23,623 bases of DNA from an uncultured Porphyromonas sp. (GTDB taxonomy: Bacteria > Bacteroidota > Bacteroidia > Bacteroidales > Porphyromonadaceae), in contig CALTVJ010000024.1 of NCBI GenBank assembly GCA_943912835.1, positions 1 through 23,623 on the forward strand, read 5' to 3'. This document shows positions 9,140-17,320 of the stretch, piece after piece. A program made the translations under genes and the position numbers. Under the pieces are notes generated by a model. The model made no database searches, was not told the DNA's origin, and worked only from the letters and a program-made list of their open reading frames with translations. Each line of letters starts with the position of its first letter. Within the stretch, counting starts at the first letter, position 1.

Positions 9140-10222
9140 TTATATTGTTTCCAGATACCAATTATACAGACGCTGTACCCCTTCTTCCAGTCCAACCTTA
9201 TGCCTCCAACCTAAAGCATTCAGTTTACTCGGGTCTGTTAATTTTCTCATAGTACCATCAGGCTTAGTTTTATCAAAAGTAACTACACCACGATAACCCA
9301 CTATTTTTTTTATCATCTCAGCCAAGGCTTCGATACTTATATCACTCCCAGTACCTATATTAATATGGCAATTGCGAACTTCTTGACTCTTCGGTGCTAA
9401 ATCTTCTGCATTCACAGATTCCATCAAATAAACGCAAGCTTCTGCCATATCCTCACTCCAAAGAAATTCTCTCATAGGCTTACCCGTTCCCCAGAGTTCT
9501 AAACGATCAGGATAAATACCAAATTGCTCCCCAAGTACATTTTCAATTTCTTTGTTAGACACTTCCTGGCAATTGGGGATCCTTGATATGGGGCGTCTAA
9601 GCAAATCTCGCCTAAGCAAATCCCAGTCTTCACGAGACAAAGCATCAGCTAGTATAATTTTACGTATCATTGCTGGCAAAACATGGCTTCGCTCTAAATC
9701 AAAATTGTCATTCAGACCATAAAGGTTAGTAGGCATACATGCTATAAAGTTGGTTCCATATTGCAAGTTGAAACTTTCACACATTTTTAGACCAGCAATT
9801 TTTGCTATCGCATAAGGCTCATTCGTGTATTCTAATGCTCCAGTAAGCAGATTATCTTCTCTCATCGGCTGAGGTGAATTCTTGGGATAGATACATGTAC
9901 TTCCTAGAAACAAGAGTTTTTTGACTCCATTACGATAGCTCTCACCAATAACGTGCTGTTGTATAGCTAAATTCCGATAAATAAAATCGGCTCGATAAAT
10001 GTTATTAGCCATAATGCCTCCAACATGAGCCGCAGCTAAAAAGACGTACTCGGGACGTTGATCTTCAAAAAAATGTTTTACAGCCAAGGCATCGGTAAGA
10101 TCCAATTCAGAGCTGGTACGACCAATGAGATTCGTATAACCATACTTCTGCAAAGTACGCCAAATAGCAGACCCCACCAATCCTCTATGACCAGCAACAT
10201 ATATCTTACTGTGCTTATCCAT
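9140..10222 (-). CDS. fcl: GDP-L-fucose synthase
   Basis: Fcl (WcaG) epimerises and reduces GDP-4-keto-6-deoxymannose to GDP-L-fucose with NADPH. This short-chain dehydrogenase has the nucleotide-binding GHRGLVG at 11-17, Ser108 and Cys110 in GSTCIYP, the catalytic pair Tyr137 and Lys141 (YAIAK), and His180, matching the known catalytic residues of the E. coli enzyme. At 360 aa it is longer than E. coli Fcl (about 320), with extra sequence around residues 195-235 that includes a short internal repeat. gmd, supplying its substrate, lies 25 bp upstream. The fucose product would feed capsule, LPS or protein glycosylation, but no glycosyltransferase is in the window. Confidence 0.96.
   Translation of the reverse strand: MDKHSKIYVAGHRGLVGSAIWRTLQKYGYTNLIGRTSSELDLTDALAVKHFFEDQRPEYVFLAAAHVGGIMANNIYRADFIYRNLAIQQHVIGESYRNGVKKLLFLGSTCIYPKNSPQPMREDNLLTGALEYTNEPYAIAKIAGLKMCESFNLQYGTNFIACMPTNLYGLNDNFDLERSHVLPAMIRKIILADALSREDWDLLRRDLLRRPISRIPNCQEVSNKEIENVLGEQFGIYPDRLELWGTGKPMREFLWSEDMAEACVYLMESVNAEDLAPKSQEVRNCHINIGTGSDISIEALAEMIKKIVGYRGVVTFDKTKPDGTMRKLTDPSKLNALGWRHKVGLEEGVQRLYNWYLETI
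9594..9623. repeat. Tandem 15-bp duplication inside fcl
   Basis: Two adjacent 15-bp units (9594-9608 and 9609-9623) match at 13 of 15 positions and encode a doubled DLLRR on the minus strand (residues 201-210 of Fcl). It lies in the segment by which this protein exceeds E. coli Fcl. Confidence 0.7.
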
Positions 10223-10247
10223 AAATACTTCGACGTTTCTAAAAAAC

Positions 10248-11402
10248 TTATTCGTAGTAATTCTTTATGCTATACCCTCCAAGCTTTAGATAAGCATCTT
10301 TCTTCATTAGATGAACATCACTCTGCATCATATCTCGTACAATATCTTGCAGTTCGTATTCAGGCTTCCACCCCAGCATGGTCATGGCTTTCGTTGGATC
10401 TCCCAAAAGTAGATCAACTTCTGTTGGACGAAAATAAGATGGATCAACCGCAAGTAGAGTTTCTCCAATTCGAGCCTTCAACTTCGAAAGATACTGAACT
10501 CCAACTTTCTCCATGAATTGTTCCTCATTGACAGCAGATAATATACCCACCTCATTAATCCCTTCTCCTTCGAAATCAAGTTTTAACCCAATCTCAGCAA
10601 AAGACATACGTGCAAACTCTCGTACTTCTGTAGTTTGACCTGTTGCCACGACATAATCGCCACCTGCTGGTTGTTGCAAAATAAGATGCATCGAACGGAC
10701 ATAGTCTTTGGCATGTCCCCAATCTCGTTTTGCAGAAAGATTCCCCAAATACAATTTATCTAATAAGCCCAAGGCAATGCGACTAACACTACGCGTTATT
10801 TTACGAGTCACAAAAGTTTCTCCTCGCAAAGGAGATTCGTGATTGAATAAAATACCATTACTTGCATGGATTCCATAAGCCTCTCTATAATTCACTGTAA
10901 TCCAATAAGCATAAAGTTTAGCGCAAGCGTAAGGGCTACGAGGATAAAATGGTGTTGTTTCTCTCTGAGGGACTTCCTGAACTAATCCATATAGCTCACT
11001 TGTTGAGGCTTGGTAAATACGAGTCTTATGCTCTAACCCCAACAAGCGAACAGCTTCCAAAATACGTAATATACCAATCGCATCTACATCGGCTGTATAT
11101 TCTGGGCTATCAAAACTAACCTTAACATGACTCATCGCGCCCAAGTTATAGATTTCGTCTGGCTGTATCTCCTTAATAAGGCGAGTCAAATTCATCGAAT
11201 CTGTTAGATCCCCATAATGCAAAAAAAATCGACGCTCATCTTCGTGGGGATCTTGATATAAATGATCGATACGCTGTGTATTAAACAACGAACTTCTCCG
11301 TTTCAAGCCATGAACCTCATACCCTAAACGCAAAAGATACTCAGAGAGATAGGCTCCATCTTGACCTGTAACTCCCGTAATAAAAGCGACTTTTCTAGAC
11401 AT
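10248..11402 (-). CDS. gmd: GDP-mannose 4,6-dehydratase
   Basis: Gmd converts GDP-D-mannose to GDP-4-keto-6-deoxy-D-mannose, the first committed step to GDP-L-fucose. The 384-aa extended SDR protein begins with the NADP-binding GVTGQDG (10-16), followed by the family signature GLKRRSSLFNTQRIDHLY. The catalytic residues lie in ASTSELYG (132-139) and in YACAK (Tyr158, Lys162). Length and motifs are full and normal. It is followed after 25 bp by fcl and preceded by the epimerase-like gene after 14 bp, all on the minus strand, so co-transcription is likely. Start ATG is at 11400-11402. Confidence 0.97.
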   Translation of the reverse strand: MSRKVAFITGVTGQDGAYLSEYLLRLGYEVHGLKRRSSLFNTQRIDHLYQDPHEDERRFFLHYGDLTDSMNLTRLIKEIQPDEIYNLGAMSHVKVSFDSPEYTADVDAIGILRILEAVRLLGLEHKTRIYQASTSELYGLVQEVPQRETTPFYPRSPYACAKLYAYWITVNYREAYGIHASNGILFNHESPLRGETFVTRKITRSVSRIALGLLDKLYLGNLSAKRDWGHAKDYVRSMHLILQQPAGGDYVVATGQTTEVREFARMSFAEIGLKLDFEGEGINEVGILSAVNEEQFMEKVGVQYLSKLKARIGETLLAVDPSYFRPTEVDLLLGDPTKAMTMLGWKPEYELQDIVRDMMQSDVHLMKKDAYLKLGGYSIKNYYE

Positions 11403-11416
11403 CTATCCCCCTGTTA

Positions 11417-12352
11417 TTACTCTAGCTTACTAGCTCGGAGCGCTTTTGATAAATCATCATAATGATAACGAAAGCCTGTAGATAAAAGTTTATCTACACT
11501 TGCAGGTCTAGACACCAAAATAGACTCGCTCATTTCTCCTACAGCAAGACGCAACAAAGCTGAAGGTAAAGACACACGTATATGATCTTTACCGTAAAGG
11601 GATGTCAACCCGTACATCATTTGACTATTTGTTGTAATTCTTGGAGAGGAAACATTGTAAGCTCCTCTTAACTCTGGCCTCTCCAAAATATGTTCAAAAG
11701 CACGACATAAATCTTGCTGATGTACCCAATTAAAACACTGATTTCCAGAACCAATTGGCATATTTAATCCAAAACGTGCTGGACGAATCAAATATGGTAA
11801 TATCCCAGCATAAGGATCAAGAATAAACCCACTCCTCACAACTGCAGTACGCACTCCCAAACGACTTTCAGCTAACACAGCCTCAGCCTCAAGACCTTTA
11901 AAAACCTGTGCAAGAAAACTACTCCCAGCCTCCTCCTCTTCATACATAAGCTCTTCACTAAAACTATGATCATAGTAAGATAATGATGAGGCATAAATAA
12001 TAGTATGAACATGATGTTCTACTTTACTTAAGGCATTTGTCAATACCCGAGACGATCTCAAACGACTACGCATGATCTCCCGTTTTCTTGACGCAGACCA
12101 TCTCTCGGAATATAGACTTGCGCCAGCTAAATTGATGATAATATCAGCCTCTTTCAGGGGATGCTCTGCAACTATATTTTGCTCTATATCCCAGAAAAAT
12201 GTCTCATCACACATATCCATCCCCCCACTAACATCTCTCGTTAACCACAAGATACGATAGCCTCGACCATGTAAATATTCAGTAAGACGACGCCCCAAAA
12301 GGGAACGTCCTCCGGTAATAAGAACCGTTGGTCTATTATTCAAAGTTGTCAT
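11417..12352 (-). CDS. TIGR01777-family NAD-dependent epimerase-like protein (YfcH/SDR39U1 type)
   Basis: The 311-aa protein has a Rossmann start VLITGGRSLLGRR (about 10-22), the family signature INLAGASLYSERW, YASSLSYYD, and a C-terminal DUF1731-like segment with LLRLAVGEMSE and the region ending LSKALRASKLE. These mark the TIGR01777/YfcH family, an SDR group whose substrate is not established. I start it at the ATG at 12350-12352 (MTTLNN). A TTG 25 codons upstream would overlap cbiB by 20 bp and add a segment that does not look like SDR sequence. It lies between cbiB and gmd, but GDP-fucose synthesis needs no third enzyme, so a role there is not implied. Confidence 0.88.
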   Translation of the reverse strand: MTTLNNRPTVLITGGRSLLGRRLTEYLHGRGYRILWLTRDVSGGMDMCDETFFWDIEQNIVAEHPLKEADIIINLAGASLYSERWSASRKREIMRSRLRSSRVLTNALSKVEHHVHTIIYASSLSYYDHSFSEELMYEEEEAGSSFLAQVFKGLEAEAVLAESRLGVRTAVVRSGFILDPYAGILPYLIRPARFGLNMPIGSGNQCFNWVHQQDLCRAFEHILERPELRGAYNVSSPRITTNSQMMYGLTSLYGKDHIRVSLPSALLRLAVGEMSESILVSRPASVDKLLSTGFRYHYDDLSKALRASKLE

Positions 12353-12407
12353 ATTTTGTTTCTTTTGTTGCCTTGTAAAGATATAAAATTTCTTACGGAC
12401 AGAATAC

Positions 12408-13418
12408 CTAGCATCCCAAACTGGCAAGTACCAAACTGATAAAAACCATCAAAGCAACCATCATATACTCAACTCGCCTATTAATCTTAACAGCCATCTG
12501 TAAGTCTGAAAACGATAAAACTCTATTGTTTGTACCAATATAAGGCTTATCAACTAACTTTCCAAAATAATCATGAGGCCCTCCAAAACGACAATCCAAA
12601 ATACCCGCTAAAGCAGCCTCTGGATACCCTGAATTCGGGCTAGCATGAGCGGAACCATACTTTTTCAAAAAAGGGATCAGATCTAACCTTCCAACAGAGA
12701 GCAACATCATGAAGGCAGTCAATCTAGCAGGCAGATAGTTCAATACATCATCAAACAATGCTGAAAATCGCCCATAAACACGATAGCGTTCATTTTTATA
12801 GCCAATCATGGAGTCTTGAGTGTTGACCATCTTATAAATCAAAATACCAGGAACTCCTAAGAAGAAAAACCAAAACAATGGGGCAACGACTCCATCACTC
12901 AGATTCTCACTCAACGTCTCTAAGGCTGCTAGCTTCACCTCCTCCTCATTCAAAACTTCTGTATCTCGTCCAACAATCCTTGCAACCTGCAAGCGTCCAT
13001 AAGCAAGAGACTGATCTAGTGCAAAAAAAACCTGTTTCACTTCTCTTACCAATGTTGTCCCAGAAAGCATATAAAACACAATCAAATTAGACGCAAGCAA
13101 AGATACCACCCAGCAACTTCGAAAAATAAAATCGTCTGTACAATGAAATAGTAGACACAAAACATAAATAGCCAAACATAAAAGGAAACACAGAAAATAG
13201 TACACAATCACAGGTAAAGCTATTATGAAACTATTATAAAGGACACTTTTTCTCCTTTTTTGCCCATCTTCGCCGACATTAAGATGCCTTTCTCCCCAAG
13301 ACACGAGTTTCCCAAAAAGAACAATCAAATGAAAACGAGAAGGATCTCCTAGGAGGCGATCCAAAAACCAACCTAATAAAAAAGATAAAGGCATTGTCAG
13401 CCAATACAAACTCCACAT
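12408..13418 (-). CDS. cbiB: Adenosylcobinamide-phosphate synthase (CbiB/CobD type)
   Basis: CbiB joins the aminopropanol arm (or its phosphate) to adenosylcobyric acid in corrinoid synthesis and is an inner-membrane protein. The 336-aa sequence opens with a membrane segment and FLLGWFLDRLLGDPSRFH, then hydrophobic stretches near 60-85 and 100-125. The family signature region follows, with IVGRDTEVLNEEEVKLAALE, SENLSDGVVAPLFW and KMVNTQDSMIGYKNERY. A last membrane span is at 315-334. Start ATG at 13416-13418; Met9 is an alternative. It is the only cobalamin gene visible. It begins 8 bp after the HAD gene ends, so the two are probably translated from one message. Confidence 0.92.
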   Translation of the reverse strand: MWSLYWLTMPLSFLLGWFLDRLLGDPSRFHLIVLFGKLVSWGERHLNVGEDGQKRRKSVLYNSFIIALPVIVYYFLCFLLCLAIYVLCLLFHCTDDFIFRSCWVVSLLASNLIVFYMLSGTTLVREVKQVFFALDQSLAYGRLQVARIVGRDTEVLNEEEVKLAALETLSENLSDGVVAPLFWFFFLGVPGILIYKMVNTQDSMIGYKNERYRVYGRFSALFDDVLNYLPARLTAFMMLLSVGRLDLIPFLKKYGSAHASPNSGYPEAALAGILDCRFGGPHDYFGKLVDKPYIGTNNRVLSFSDLQMAVKINRRVEYMMVALMVFISLVLASLGC

Positions 13419-13426
13419 AGCCCCAA

Positions 13427-14170
13427 TTAGTATGACAACAAGAGTTTCAAAGTGGCATAAGCAACATTCATATCCTTCAAGACTATATCTGCTCCATTAT
13501 TCCACAAAATCGAATCTAACAATGGACCTGTATTTACCGCAATTGTGAAGCAACCAGCTAAATGTGCAGCACGCACTCCTGCAGGAGCATTCTCAATAAC
13601 AATACATTCAGATGGACTTAAACCTGCTAATTCTACCCCTTTTAGATATGGCTCTGGATCAGGTTTACCTTTCCGCACATCTAATCCTGTAACAATCCGA
13701 TTATGATCAAAAACACCTTGAAACCTATCCTCAAGTTTTTCAATTAAAGATGGTTGAGAAGAACCAGTCACCACCAAAGGCTTCATATGTCTTACCAGTT
13801 CCAAGACAGACATAACGTTAGGAATAATATCGCCTTGATTATATTCAACAAACAAGTGTGTCTTCATTTTATAAATCTCTTCGATTTCTTCCTTTTGAGG
13901 CAAACGACCATATTTTCTATTAATCAAAATCTCAATAGTCTGAGCACCTGTTTGTCCTTCAAAGAGATAAACATCATCAGTTGTCATTGGTAAATCATAA
14001 TAATTAGCCGTCTCAAGCCATGACTTTTCGTGTGCAGGCATAGAGTCATACAACACTCCATCCATATCAAAAAGAATACCCTTAGGGAAAAATCTTTTTA
14101 TATTGGCTCGATGCTCAAAACGACGTAAACTGGCGTTCAAATTTTTCTGTATTTCCCAATCGCTTATCAT
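13427..14170 (-). CDS. HAD-superfamily hydrolase, beta-phosphoglucomutase/phosphatase-like
   Basis: The 247-aa protein shows all four HAD motifs: DMDGVLYDS with nucleophile Asp35 and acid/base Asp37, TGSSQPS (135-141), Lys169 in KGKPDPEPY, and IENAPAGVRAA near 192-202. The helical cap between motifs I and II places it in subfamily I with beta-phosphoglucomutases and sugar or glycolate phosphatases. The motif IV residues are Glu-Asn rather than Glu-Asp, which is seen in phosphatase members. The substrate cannot be named. I use the ATG at 14168-14170. A TTG three codons upstream falls inside the TATCTTTG promoter box. The protein has about 30 residues before motif I, longer than usual. It is the first gene of the run into cbiB, the epimerase, gmd and fcl. 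Confidence 0.88.
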   Translation of the reverse strand: MISDWEIQKNLNASLRRFEHRANIKRFFPKGILFDMDGVLYDSMPAHEKSWLETANYYDLPMTTDDVYLFEGQTGAQTIEILINRKYGRLPQKEEIEEIYKMKTHLFVEYNQGDIIPNVMSVLELVRHMKPLVVTGSSQPSLIEKLEDRFQGVFDHNRIVTGLDVRKGKPDPEPYLKGVELAGLSPSECIVIENAPAGVRAAHLAGCFTIAVNTGPLLDSILWNNGADIVLKDMNVAYATLKLLLSY

Positions 14171-14176
14171 AGACTG

Positions 14177-14184
14177 CAAAGATA
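14177..14184 (-). promoter_or_regulatory. Probable -7 box for the HAD-cbiB-gmd-fcl run
   Basis: TATCTTTG on the minus strand fits TAnnTTTG and lies 6 bp before the HAD ATG. Transcription would start within a few bases of the start codon, implying a nearly leaderless message. The -33 element is unclear (a TTTT run at about the right distance). Confidence 0.45.
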
Positions 14185-14394
14185 CACTCTTTGGGATGAT
14201 AAAACGTTATTATAGATCATAACCAATCTCATTCAATATCTAGAAATAGACCGCTCCAAATATCACCAAACTATCTACGTAAAGACAGGCATTCATCTAA
14301 ATTCATTAATGTCATATAGAGTAGGCAGTAAAACAATATTTCCAATTGCAAGGTTTATTAGGTATAAATCTTAAATATATTTTTAAATCTGAAT

Positions 14395-15339
14395 ATGTCT
14401 AGAGAACATCGACGCTGTCTTATTATTGGCTCAGGGCCAGCTGGATATACTGCTGCCATATATGCTTCAAGAGCAAACCTTGGCCCTTTACTTTATGAAG
14501 GAATTCAACCTGGTGGACAATTAACAACGACAACCGAAGTTGAAAATTTTCCTGGCTATCCTGATGGAATTACAGGGCCTGAACTCATGACAGATTTACG
14601 CAAACAGGCAGAGAAGTTTGGTGCAGAAATTCGTAGTGGTATAGCTATTAAGGCGGATCTCTCAAAACGTCCATTTATCATCCATTTTGATAATGGGAAT
14701 GAAATTAGTACAGATACACTTATCATATGTACAGGAGCTACAGCGAAATACTTAGGATTAGATGACGAAAAGAAGTATGCTGGGATGGGAGTCTCTGCTT
14801 GTGCAACTTGTGACGGATTCTTCTACAGGAAGAAAAAAGTTGCAGTTGTTGGTGGAGGAGACACAGCCTGCGAAGAAGCTCTATATTTATCAAATTTAGC
14901 CGAGCATGTATATCTAATCGTACGTAAACCATATCTCCGTGCTAGTAAGATCATGCAAGAGCGTGTTATGCGTAAAGAAAACATTACAATTCTCTTCGAG
15001 CATAATACGGTTGGTTTGTATGGAGATAATGGTGTTGAAGGAGCTAAACTTGTTAAACGTCTAGGTGAAGCAGACGAAGAGTTTGTGGATCTAGCAATAG
15101 ATGGATTCTTCTTAGCTATAGGTCATACCCCCAATTCCTCTCTATTTGCCGAATATTTGGATCTAGACGAGACAGGCTATATTATCACAAACGGGCATTC
15201 CCCCTCAACCAAAATAGCTGGAGTATTTGCTGCAGGAGATGTTGCAGACCCTCACTATAGACAAGGTATTACAGCTGCAGCAATGGGATGTAAAGCTGCT
15301 ATTGAAGCTGAACGATATCTTGGCGAAAACCAACTATAA
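14395..15339 (+). CDS. trxB: Thioredoxin-disulfide reductase
   Basis: TrxB passes electrons from NADPH through FAD and a redox-active disulfide to thioredoxin in the cytoplasm. The 314-aa protein has an FAD-binding GSGPAG (12-17), YEGIQPGGQL, the active-site CATC at 136-139 in SACATCDGFFY, the second dinucleotide fold GGGDTA (153-158), and the C-terminal FAD site with GVFAAGDVAD. The NADPH phosphate-binding stretch, commonly HRRxxFRA, reads VRKPYLRA, keeping basic residues. It is divergent from the HAD gene and followed after 25 bp by gldE. The 224 bp between the two divergent starts (14171-14394) holds no gene; I could not place a convincing plus-strand promoter there beyond a poor TATATTTT at 14376. 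Confidence 0.97.
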   Translation: MSREHRRCLIIGSGPAGYTAAIYASRANLGPLLYEGIQPGGQLTTTTEVENFPGYPDGITGPELMTDLRKQAEKFGAEIRSGIAIKADLSKRPFIIHFDNGNEISTDTLIICTGATAKYLGLDDEKKYAGMGVSACATCDGFFYRKKKVAVVGGGDTACEEALYLSNLAEHVYLIVRKPYLRASKIMQERVMRKENITILFEHNTVGLYGDNGVEGAKLVKRLGEADEEFVDLAIDGFFLAIGHTPNSSLFAEYLDLDETGYIITNGHSPSTKIAGVFAAGDVADPHYRQGITAAAMGCKAAIEAERYLGENQL

Positions 15340-15364
15340 AACAGCACTTAGATCTTTTCATAAA

Positions 15365-16663
15365 ATGGAATACTCCTTATTGGGAGAAGTATTACAAACA
15401 GTTATCCCTCTGGGAGCATGGATTGCTCTCGGAGGGTCTCTATTACTACTGATTGCCTCTGGTTATATGTCTTCAAGTGAAGTGGCTTTTTTCTCCCTTA
15501 GCCCAATAGACATAGACAAAATTAAGGAGGCAGAGTCTAAAGCTGATCAAGATATCATACATCTACTAAGTCGATCAGAACATTTACTTGCAACTATCTT
15601 AATCGGGAATAACTTGGTTAATATAGCCATTGTTGTTTTGACAAGTTATGCATTTAACCTAATATTCAATTTCAGCTCATATCCTCTCTTGGGCTTTATA
15701 TTGCAGACTATTATTTTAACCCTTCTTTTATTACTCTTTGGGGAGATAATACCTAAAGTATATGCTCAAAATAAGCCTTTAACCTTTAGTCGATGGTCTG
15801 CATCTCCAATGATGACAATTAGTCGTCTTTTATCTCCATTCTCAGCTCTACTAATTAGCTCAACAAGAATTATAACAAGCCGTATGCAACGCAAACGCTA
15901 TGATATTTCTATAGATGAGTTGAGTCATGCTGTTGATCTTTTAGAAGATAAGCAACCTGAAGAAAAACAGATTTTTGAAGAAATAATTAACTTTTATTCC
16001 AAAACAGCGAGCGAAATCATGGTACCTCGAATCGATATGGTTGACATAGATATCGAATGGGATTATCACAAGATGTTAAGCTTTGCATTGGATTGTGGCT
16101 ACTCGCGCATCCCTGTATATCAAGAGTCAGAGGATAATATTAAGGGATTGATATATATCCGAGATTTTATCAAGCATCGAGATGCTGATAAAGATTTTGA
16201 CTGGCATAGCATCATTAGACCAGCATATTTCGTACCTGAAAACAAACCATTAGATGATCTACTAGAAGAACTAAGAAGCAAAAAAATACATATGGCTATC
16301 GTAGTAGATGAGTATGGAGGAACAAGTGGATTGGTTACTATGGAGGATATTATCGAAGAAATAGTAGGTGACATTAGCGATGAATACGATGAAGAAGTTC
16401 TTCCTTACAAGACATTACCTGATGGATCACTTCTATTTGAAGCGAAGACACCGATAGGAGATGTACAACGTTATTTAGGATTAAGCGATGGAGACTTAGG
16501 AGACTCCGAGGGAAGTGTTGATACTTTAGGTGGTCTATTCCTCGAAATTCGACAAGATTTACCTCGTCTTGGTGAATATGTAGAGGCGGGCAAATTCATA
16601 CTGACAATCAAAGCTTTAGAGCGTTTCCGCATTATTAGTATACAAATATCTCCTAAACAATGA
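15365..16663 (+). CDS. gldE: GldE-type CNNM/CBS-domain membrane protein
   Basis: The 432-aa protein has an N-terminal DUF21/CNNM region with membrane spans near 15-35, 75-95, 105-130 and a GEIIPK motif. A cytosolic CBS pair follows (MVPRIDMVDI, YSRIPVY, VVDEYGGTSGLVTMEDIIEEI), then a C-terminal CorC/HlyC domain. This is the architecture of GldE, named for gliding motility in Flavobacterium, and of HlyC/CorC-type ion transport proteins. In a probable non-glider such as Porphyromonas the role is unclear, possibly in ion handling. I choose the ATG at 15365: a longer reading from 15227 would run through the end of trxB. Its TGA stop overlaps the next gene's ATG. Confidence 0.88.
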   Translation: MEYSLLGEVLQTVIPLGAWIALGGSLLLLIASGYMSSSEVAFFSLSPIDIDKIKEAESKADQDIIHLLSRSEHLLATILIGNNLVNIAIVVLTSYAFNLIFNFSSYPLLGFILQTIILTLLLLLFGEIIPKVYAQNKPLTFSRWSASPMMTISRLLSPFSALLISSTRIITSRMQRKRYDISIDELSHAVDLLEDKQPEEKQIFEEIINFYSKTASEIMVPRIDMVDIDIEWDYHKMLSFALDCGYSRIPVYQESEDNIKGLIYIRDFIKHRDADKDFDWHSIIRPAYFVPENKPLDDLLEELRSKKIHMAIVVDEYGGTSGLVTMEDIIEEIVGDISDEYDEEVLPYKTLPDGSLLFEAKTPIGDVQRYLGLSDGDLGDSEGSVDTLGGLFLEIRQDLPRLGEYVEAGKFILTIKALERFRIISIQISPKQ

Positions 16664-17247
16664 TTTTTCTGTATACCGATATAGAAACTCCTCTGGCACC
16701 CAAAGTAAAAAGAGAAAGAGAAAGAAATGCGGTACTGAATCTAATCAACCAATACTTTGGAGTAGATCTAGAACTAGCACATACTTCAAAAGGCAAACCA
16801 TACCTTCCAGAATATCCAGATATACACATCAGCATAAGCCACACCAAAGGTCGTGTTGGGCTAGCCTTATCACAAGAGCCAATAGGAATTGATATTGAGG
16901 TTTTAGGATCACGTGTAGGCTCTCTCATTGCTCGTATAATACCTGAAGCAAATAGTCGGTGTATCCAAAACAAACCTCCCCTATTAAGAAACAAGCTAGA
17001 GCACCTAGCCTGGAGTGCAAGTGAAGCCTTATATAAACTCGTAGATGAAAGCACTGTTATCAGCGACTTCGTCTACAAAAAAAGGTCGCTCAAAGTAAAC
17101 CAAATGACAAATACATTCGAACTAATCAGTTTCTACCGACAAAACTTTAGAAGACCCATATATATTAAAAGCTATATTTTTAATGATTATATACATACTA
17201 TTTCTAGTTTTACTCCAATAAAGAATAGCAGCTTCTTAAAAATATAA
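16660..17247 (+). CDS. 4'-phosphopantetheinyl transferase superfamily protein
   Basis: The 195-aa protein resembles enzymes that transfer phosphopantetheine from CoA to a carrier-protein serine. It has GKPYLP (45-50), ISHTKG (59-64), GIDIE (76-80) with Mg ligands Asp78 and Glu80, and the C-terminal WSASEALYK (118-126) with Glu122 and Lys126. The lysine usually before that glutamate is Ser121 here. The residues after about 130 are poorly conserved and basic. Its ATG overlaps the gldE stop as ATGA, so translation is probably coupled. It could activate the fatty-acid acyl carrier protein or a secondary carrier; sequence alone does not say which. Confidence 0.82.
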   Translation: MIFLYTDIETPLAPKVKRERERNAVLNLINQYFGVDLELAHTSKGKPYLPEYPDIHISISHTKGRVGLALSQEPIGIDIEVLGSRVGSLIARIIPEANSRCIQNKPPLLRNKLEHLAWSASEALYKLVDESTVISDFVYKKRSLKVNQMTNTFELISFYRQNFRRPIYIKSYIFNDYIHTISSFTPIKNSSFLKI

Positions 17248-17284
17248 AATAGCCGAGCCCTTAGTGAAGAAGGGCTCGGCTATT
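17248..17284. terminator. Bidirectional terminator between convergent operons
   Basis: A 15-bp perfect stem (AATAGCCGAGCCCTT at 17248-17262 and its complement at 17270-17284) with a 7-nt loop lies between the plus-strand transferase gene and the minus-strand Spy-like gene. The minus-strand side has a good T tract (TATTTTATATTTTT); the plus-strand side is weaker (TATTCTATATT). Confidence 0.9.
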
Positions 17285-17320
17285 CTATATTGGAACAAAT
17301 CTTACTTTTACAAGTTCCAT

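Noticed and set aside
15227..15364. A gldE start within trxB
   Set aside because: The added 46 residues are read through trxB in another frame and do not resemble the family; the ATG at 15365 follows the trxB stop by 25 bp.
17248..17284. Perfect 15-bp inverted repeat as a mobile-element end
   Set aside because: It lies between convergent genes, forms a single hairpin with a 7-nt loop and has a T tract, all expected of a terminator.
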